Source: Actinomycetes bacterium
GTDB lineage: Bacteria; Actinomycetota; Actinomycetes; Propionibacteriales; Propionibacteriaceae
DNA: 11,049 bases
Assembly: GCA_023432725.1 (NCBI GenBank)
Contig: JAEYUH010000008.1
Span: 1 to 11,049 of the forward strand
Reading direction: 5' to 3'
Made by a program: the position numbers and the translations under genes. The notes beneath the pieces are model-generated. The model was not told the DNA's origin, made no database searches, and saw only the letters and a program-made list of their open reading frames with translations. Shown here piece after piece: positions 7,735 to 11,049 of this stretch; the stretch's first letter is position 1; each line of letters opens with the position of its first letter.

Positions 7735-8571
7735 ATGAAGTACGCAAAGGCGGTGCTGGCAGCAGCATCGGCGCTGGCCATGGCAACCGCACTCACGGCC
7801 TGCGCCGGGGGCAGCTCGGCCGGCGGACCACCCGGATCCGGCGGCAAGGTAGTCATCGGCATCAAGTTCGACCAGCCTGGCCTCGGCCTGAAGGAGGGCA
7901 ACACCTTCACCGGCTTCGACGTCGAGGTCGCCAAGTACGTGGCAGACAAGCTCGGTTACACCGAGGTGGAGTTCAAGGAGAGCCCGTCCTCGCAGCGCGA
8001 GACGCTGCTGGAGAGCGACCAGGTGAAGATGATCTTCGCCACCTACTCCATCACCGACGCCCGCAAGGAGCGGGTCTCGTTCGCGGGACCGTACTTCATC
8101 GCGGGCCAGGACCTGCTGGTCTCCGCCACCAACACCGACATCACGGGTCCCGAAGCCCTCAACGGGAAGAACCTGTGCTCGGTGACCGGCTCCACGTCCG
8201 CCCAGAAGGTGAAGGACACCCTGGCCAGCGACGTGCAACTGCAGGAGTTCGACACCTACTCCAAGTGTGTGGAGGCGCTGGCCGCCAGCACCATCGACGC
8301 CGTGACCACCGACAACGTGATCCTGGCCGGTTTCGCCGCGCAGCCGCAGTACGCCGGCAAGCTCAAGGTCGTCGGGTCCACGTTCTCCGAGGAGCGCTAC
8401 GGCGTCGGCATCAAGAAGGGCGATACCGCGCTGTGCGAGGCGATCAACACCGCTCTCGCCGAGATGGTGACGTCGGGCGCCTGGCAGGCTGCCCTGGACA
8501 AGACCGTCGGGCCGTCGGGCTTCAAGCCGGACGAGGCGATGAACCCGCCGCAGGCCGACGCCTGCGCCTGA
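7735..8571 (+). CDS. gluB: Glutamate-type ABC transporter, substrate-binding lipoprotein
   Basis: This 278-residue protein is the extracytoplasmic receptor that delivers substrate to the permease. It begins with a lipoprotein signal peptide: a short basic start (MKYAK), an alanine-rich hydrophobic stretch, and the lipobox LTAC with the lipidated cysteine at residue 23, followed by a Gly/Ser linker. The mature part is a family 3 solute-binding protein (about 38-262). Ligand-pocket elements include IKFDQPGLG (43-51), TGFDVEVA (59-66), SITDAR with Arg110 for the alpha-carboxylate, VTGSTS (150-155) and TTDN with Asp193 for the amino group. Cysteines 148, 178, 234 and 277 could form disulfides outside the membrane. 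The ATG at 7735 follows AGGAGG (7725-7730); an in-frame ATG at 7720 would include the Shine-Dalgarno and is rejected. It lies 37 nt after gluA. The IKFDQPGLG sequence is typical of actinobacterial GluB. Confidence 0.94.
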   Translation: MKYAKAVLAAASALAMATALTACAGGSSAGGPPGSGGKVVIGIKFDQPGLGLKEGNTFTGFDVEVAKYVADKLGYTEVEFKESPSSQRETLLESDQVKMIFATYSITDARKERVSFAGPYFIAGQDLLVSATNTDITGPEALNGKNLCSVTGSTSAQKVKDTLASDVQLQEFDTYSKCVEALAASTIDAVTTDNVILAGFAAQPQYAGKLKVVGSTFSEERYGVGIKKGDTALCEAINTALAEMVTSGAWQAALDKTVGPSGFKPDEAMNPPQADACA

Positions 8572-8579
8572 GTTGAGGC

Positions 8580-8613
8580 GGTTCCCCGGCCCGCTCCGGC
8601 GGGTCGGGGAACC
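8580..8613 (+). terminator. Large intercistronic hairpin between gluB and gluC (attenuator or RNA stabiliser)
   Basis: Bases 8580-8594 pair with 8599-8613 in a 15-bp stem with one G-T wobble and a 4-nt TCCG loop; the outer arms read GGTTCCCC and GGGGAACC. It starts 9 nt after the gluB stop and ends 7 nt before the gluC Shine-Dalgarno. There is no T-tract. In binding-protein transporter operons such a hairpin typically causes partial termination or protects the upstream mRNA, so the binding protein exceeds the permeases. That role is inferred here. Confidence 0.75.
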
Positions 8614-8630
8614 CTGAGCAGGGGAGTTCC

Positions 8631-9308
8631 ATGGAGGGGTTCGCGGAGCTGTTCGCGCGCTACGACGTGCTGGGCGCCTTCCTGATGACGATCAGGCTGA
8701 CCTTCGGCGGGGCGGTCGGCGCGTTGCTGATCGGTACGGTGGTCGCCGTCTGCCGCGTTTCCCCGGTCGCAGTGCTGCAGCGGTTCGGCGCGTGGTACGT
8801 CACGATGTTCCGCAACACCCCGCTCACCTTGATCCTCGCGCTGTGCCTGCTCGGCATCAACAACATCCTCGCGATCCGGCTCGACCCGGCCAACGTTCTC
8901 GAGAACGCCTTCCGGTGGGCCGTCGTGGGCCTCGCCGTCTACCACGCCGCCTTCGTCGCGGAGGCGATCCGCAGCGGCATCAACACGGTCCCGGCCGGTC
9001 AGGCCGAAGCCGCCCGCTCGATCGGGCTGGCCTTCCTGCCCACCCTGCGCCACGTGGTGCTGCCCCAGGCGTTTCGCGGTGCCATCGCGCCGCTCGGCAA
9101 CACCCTGATCGCGCTCACCAAGAACACCACGGTGGCCGCCACCATCGGGGTCGGCGAGGCAGCGTTCGTGATGCGCAACATGATCGAGTTCTCGCCCAAT
9201 TACCTCTACGCGATCTTCTTCCTGATGGCCGCGGGCTTCGTCATCCTCACCCTTCCGATGGGGGTCCTGTTCACCTGGCTGTCGAACCGGCTGGCGGTGG
9301 CGCGATGA
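8631..9308 (+). CDS. gluC: Glutamate-type ABC transporter, permease 1
   Basis: This 225-residue inner-membrane permease pairs with the next gene product to form the import channel. It is a polar amino acid (HisM/GlnP-type) permease of normal length. Hydrophobic segments lie near residues 14-41, 53-78, 94-113, 150-172 and 191-217, with a periplasmic-facing start. The cytoplasmic EAA loop that contacts the ATPase is visible around EAARSIGL (126-133) through VLPQAFRG (143-150). RNTPLTLIL (61-69) matches the family's conserved RNTP/RGTP motif. The ATG at 8631 is preceded by GGGGAG (8621-8626). The stop overlaps the next start as ATGA, which implies tight translational coupling and matched production of the two permeases. 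Confidence 0.93.
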   Translation: MEGFAELFARYDVLGAFLMTIRLTFGGAVGALLIGTVVAVCRVSPVAVLQRFGAWYVTMFRNTPLTLILALCLLGINNILAIRLDPANVLENAFRWAVVGLAVYHAAFVAEAIRSGINTVPAGQAEAARSIGLAFLPTLRHVVLPQAFRGAIAPLGNTLIALTKNTTVAATIGVGEAAFVMRNMIEFSPNYLYAIFFLMAAGFVILTLPMGVLFTWLSNRLAVAR

Positions 9309-10303
9309 GCGCGCCGGTCGCCGTCCTCTTCGACGTCCCGGGGCCCCGGGCCAAGGCGAGGTACCGGGTCGTCGCGATCATCGGATCGGTGGTGCTGCTG
9401 GCGCTGCTGGTCTTCGTCGTCGTCAGGATGCTGGACCTGCCAGCCCCGGATCCCGCGGTCCGGCCGCGCAACAACCAGCTGGACGCCCAGAAGTGGTTGC
9501 CCTTCATCGACGGCTCCACGTGGGTCAACTACCTGCTGCCAGGGTTGCTCGGGACGATCCTGGCCGCCATCGTTTCGGTGGTGCTGTCGCTGGTCTTCGG
9601 CCTGGCTCTCGGCATCGGGCGACTGGTCCAGCTCCGCTGGGTGCGGTGGATCTGCGGGGCCTTCGTCGAGTTCTTCCGGTCCGTGCCCGTGCTGATGATG
9701 ATGCTCTTCGCGTACTACGCGGGGCTGTTCGGACTGCGGATCACCGGCGACTTCCTGCCGTTCTTCGGCGTGGTGGTGGGGCTCACGCTGTACAACTCCT
9801 GCGTCATCGCCGAGCTGATCCGGTCGGGGGTGAACTCACTGCCGAAGGGTCAGGAGGAGGCGGGTCTCGCGATCGGCCTGACCCCGATGACGACGCTGAC
9901 CACGATCCTGCTGCCCCAGGCGATCACCGCCATGTTGCCGTCCATGCTCAGCCAGCTCGTCGTCATCCTGAAGGACTCGGCGCTCGGGTACATGATCAGC
10001 TATCTCGAGCTGCTGCGGGCCGGCACCAACCTGGCGGCGGTGTTCGGCAACCTGATCCCGACCATGCTGGTCCTCGCGCTGATGTACATCATCATGAATT
10101 CGCTGCTGACCAGGGCCGCCTCGCTGGTGCAGCGCCGACTCCGGCGTGCGCCGCAGGTGATCGACCTCGACATCACCGCAGGCATGGTGCCGCAGCCCGC
10201 CTCCGAGCCGCAGGTTCCGCCGACCCTGATGCCGCCGCACGGGTCGGACGATCCGCCCACCCTGATCCACCACCGGCAGCGGCGCCACCCCGACGAGGGG
10301 TAG
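9305..10303 (+). CDS. gluD: Glutamate-type ABC transporter, permease 2 with long C-terminal tail
   Basis: This is the second permease of the importer, 332 residues. A hydrophobic anchor lies at about 21-43, then a soluble segment with DAQKWLPF (60-67), then the permease domain (about 76-270). The domain includes FFRSVPVLMMML (123-134), the EAA loop EEAGLAIGL (184-192) with LLPQAIT (202-208), and the last hydrophobic segment near 246-268. Corynebacterial GluD is roughly 270 residues, so the 50 to 60 residues after about 275 are extra. This tail is basic at first (RRLRRAP), then Pro-rich with the sequence PPTL twice (305-308 and 317-320) and a His/Arg-rich end. It should be cytoplasmic. The ATG overlaps the gluC stop (ATGA). 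The stop codon lies within a hairpin and only 3 nt from the stop of the convergent peptidase gene. Confidence 0.92.
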   Translation: MSAPVAVLFDVPGPRAKARYRVVAIIGSVVLLALLVFVVVRMLDLPAPDPAVRPRNNQLDAQKWLPFIDGSTWVNYLLPGLLGTILAAIVSVVLSLVFGLALGIGRLVQLRWVRWICGAFVEFFRSVPVLMMMLFAYYAGLFGLRITGDFLPFFGVVVGLTLYNSCVIAELIRSGVNSLPKGQEEAGLAIGLTPMTTLTTILLPQAITAMLPSMLSQLVVILKDSALGYMISYLELLRAGTNLAAVFGNLIPTMLVLALMYIIMNSLLTRAASLVQRRLRRAPQVIDLDITAGMVPQPASEPQVPPTLMPPHGSDDPPTLIHHRQRRHPDEG

Positions 10304-10307
10304 CGCT
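10281..10307. terminator. Hairpin at the gluD / peptidase convergent junction, built into the gene end
   Basis: Bases 10287-10291 (ACCCC) pair with 10297-10301 (GGGGT) around a GACGA loop. After one C/A mismatch, 10282-10285 pair with 10303-10306 (GCGC/GCGC), with a final G-T at 10281/10307. The structure covers the last six codons and stop of gluD and ends at the stop codon of the opposing gene. With only 3 nt between stops it is the best candidate for a shared terminator, though it is weaker than those at 1894 and 6795. Confidence 0.5.
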
Positions 10308-11049
10308 CAGCGCAGGTCGAGGTCAGGCAGTTCGTCGGCCGGCGTGAACCCGTGGACGGCGCCAAGGAAGGCGAGCGCTGCCTGGGCGGTGGCGATCTGG
10401 TTCTCGGCGCGTCGGAAGCCGTGCCCCTCCTCGGGGAACAGCAGGTAGGCGACCGGCAGCCCCCTGGCCCGTACCGCCTCGACGATCCGCTCGGACTGGC
10501 TCGGCGGGACCACCTTGTCCTGGCCGCCCTGCAGCACGAGCATCGGGCAGGAGAGCCGGTCGAGGTGGTGGATGGGGGAGCGCTGGAGGTAGACCTGCCT
10601 GCCCTCGGGATAGGGCGCGACGAGCCGGTCGAGGTAGCGCGACTCGAACTTGTGGGTGTCGGTGGCCAGCGTCTCAAGGTCGCCGACCCCGTAGAGGCTG
10701 ATGCCGGCGGCGAAGACGTCGCTGCTGGTCAGTGCCGCGAGCGTGGTGTAGCCCCCGGCCGACCCGCCGCGGATCGACAGCCGGCGGGGGTCAGCCCTGC
10801 CCTGGCCGACGAGGGTGAGCGCGGCGTCCACGCAGTCGCGGACGTCGACGATGCCCCAGGCTCCCCGCAGCCGTTCCCGGTAGGCCCTGCCGTAGCCGGC
10901 CGAACCGCCGTAGTTGACGTCGAGGATGCCGATCCCGCGGGAGGTCCAGAACTGGGTGGCCGGCCGGAACTCCGGGCCGGAGAAGCCGGTGGGGCCGCCG
11001 TGGCTCCACACCTGCACCGGCGGCAGCTCACCCTGGGGCGCTGTGAAGT
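10307..11049 (-). CDS. S9-family prolyl oligopeptidase / dipeptidyl aminopeptidase (partial, N-terminus outside window)
   Basis: This is the C-terminal catalytic domain of an S9C-type serine peptidase (acylaminoacyl-peptidase or dipeptidyl aminopeptidase-like); 247 codons are visible and the frame stays open to the window edge. The first visible residues, FTAPQGELPPVQVWSHGGPT, match the usual entry from the beta-propeller into the alpha/beta-hydrolase domain. The DVNYGGSAGYGRAYR segment that shapes the oxyanion region follows. The catalytic triad is Ser in RGGSAGGY (codon 10762-10760), Asp in LQGGQDKVVPP (codon 10519-10517) and His in EEGHGF (codon 10423-10421). An in-frame GTG at 11017 is not the start, because it would leave only the hydrolase domain and the homologous sequence continues upstream. 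The full protein is probably about 600-650 residues. Its substrate is unknown. It converges with gluD. Confidence 0.9.
   Translation of the reverse strand, partial: FTAPQGELPPVQVWSHGGPTGFSGPEFRPATQFWTSRGIGILDVNYGGSAGYGRAYRERLRGAWGIVDVRDCVDAALTLVGQGRADPRRLSIRGGSAGGYTTLAALTSSDVFAAGISLYGVGDLETLATDTHKFESRYLDRLVAPYPEGRQVYLQRSPIHHLDRLSCPMLVLQGGQDKVVPPSQSERIVEAVRARGLPVAYLLFPEEGHGFRRAENQIATAQAALAFLGAVHGFTPADELPDLDLR

Noticed and set aside
6846..7949. A 367-codon minus-strand frame opposite gluA and the start of gluB
   Set aside because: It is antisense to a gene with complete ABC motifs and has Leu/Asp/His/Arg-rich shadow composition.

Overview
This window comes from a high-GC actinobacterium. Both strands show strong G/C third-position bias with long antisense shadow frames, several genes start with GTG or TTG, and some starts look leaderless. 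The SigA sequence and the gluABCD-type transporter fit Propionibacteriales (a Propionibacteriaceae or Nocardioides-like relative), but this is inferred from family resemblance, not from a search. The content is mostly core and housekeeping. I see no transposase, integrase, phage gene, CRISPR array, tRNA or rRNA.

Layout from left to right: (1) 69-1849, plus strand: a PAC2-family protein and an acyl-CoA thioesterase II, 5 nt apart and probably one transcript. (2) 1850-1940: a strong hairpin shared with the convergent gene that follows. (3) 1941-2894, minus: a group 2 (SigB-like) sigma factor with a TTG start and a good Shine-Dalgarno. (4) 3074-5200, minus: a full-length oligopeptidase B (family S9A). 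(5) 5201-5368: a divergent promoter region. (6) 5369-6763, plus: the principal sigma factor SigA, followed by a strong hairpin. (7) 6924-10303, plus: a four-gene glutamate-type ABC importer (ATPase, lipoprotein binding protein, two permeases), with a large hairpin between binding protein and first permease. (8) 10307 to the window edge, minus: the catalytic half of an S9C-type prolyl oligopeptidase whose N-terminal half lies outside the window.

How the genes work together: the four gluABCD-like genes form one uptake system for glutamate or a close relative. The two sigma factors direct general and stationary-phase or stress transcription. As I recall, sigA, sigB and a PAC2 gene also lie near one another in mycobacteria, so this is probably an old actinobacterial neighbourhood. 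The two peptidases and the thioesterase have no evident mechanistic link to the sigma factors.

No gene-free stretch exceeds 300 bases. The larger gaps are 1850-1940, 2895-3073, 5201-5368 and 6764-6923, and each is described below. I did not find a convincing new multi-gene system. The observations worth a second look are regulatory (leaderless starts, an inverted repeat in the sigA leader, a gluB-gluC intercistronic hairpin, a hairpin built into a gene end) and two unusual protein tails (SigA N-terminus, GluD C-terminus).
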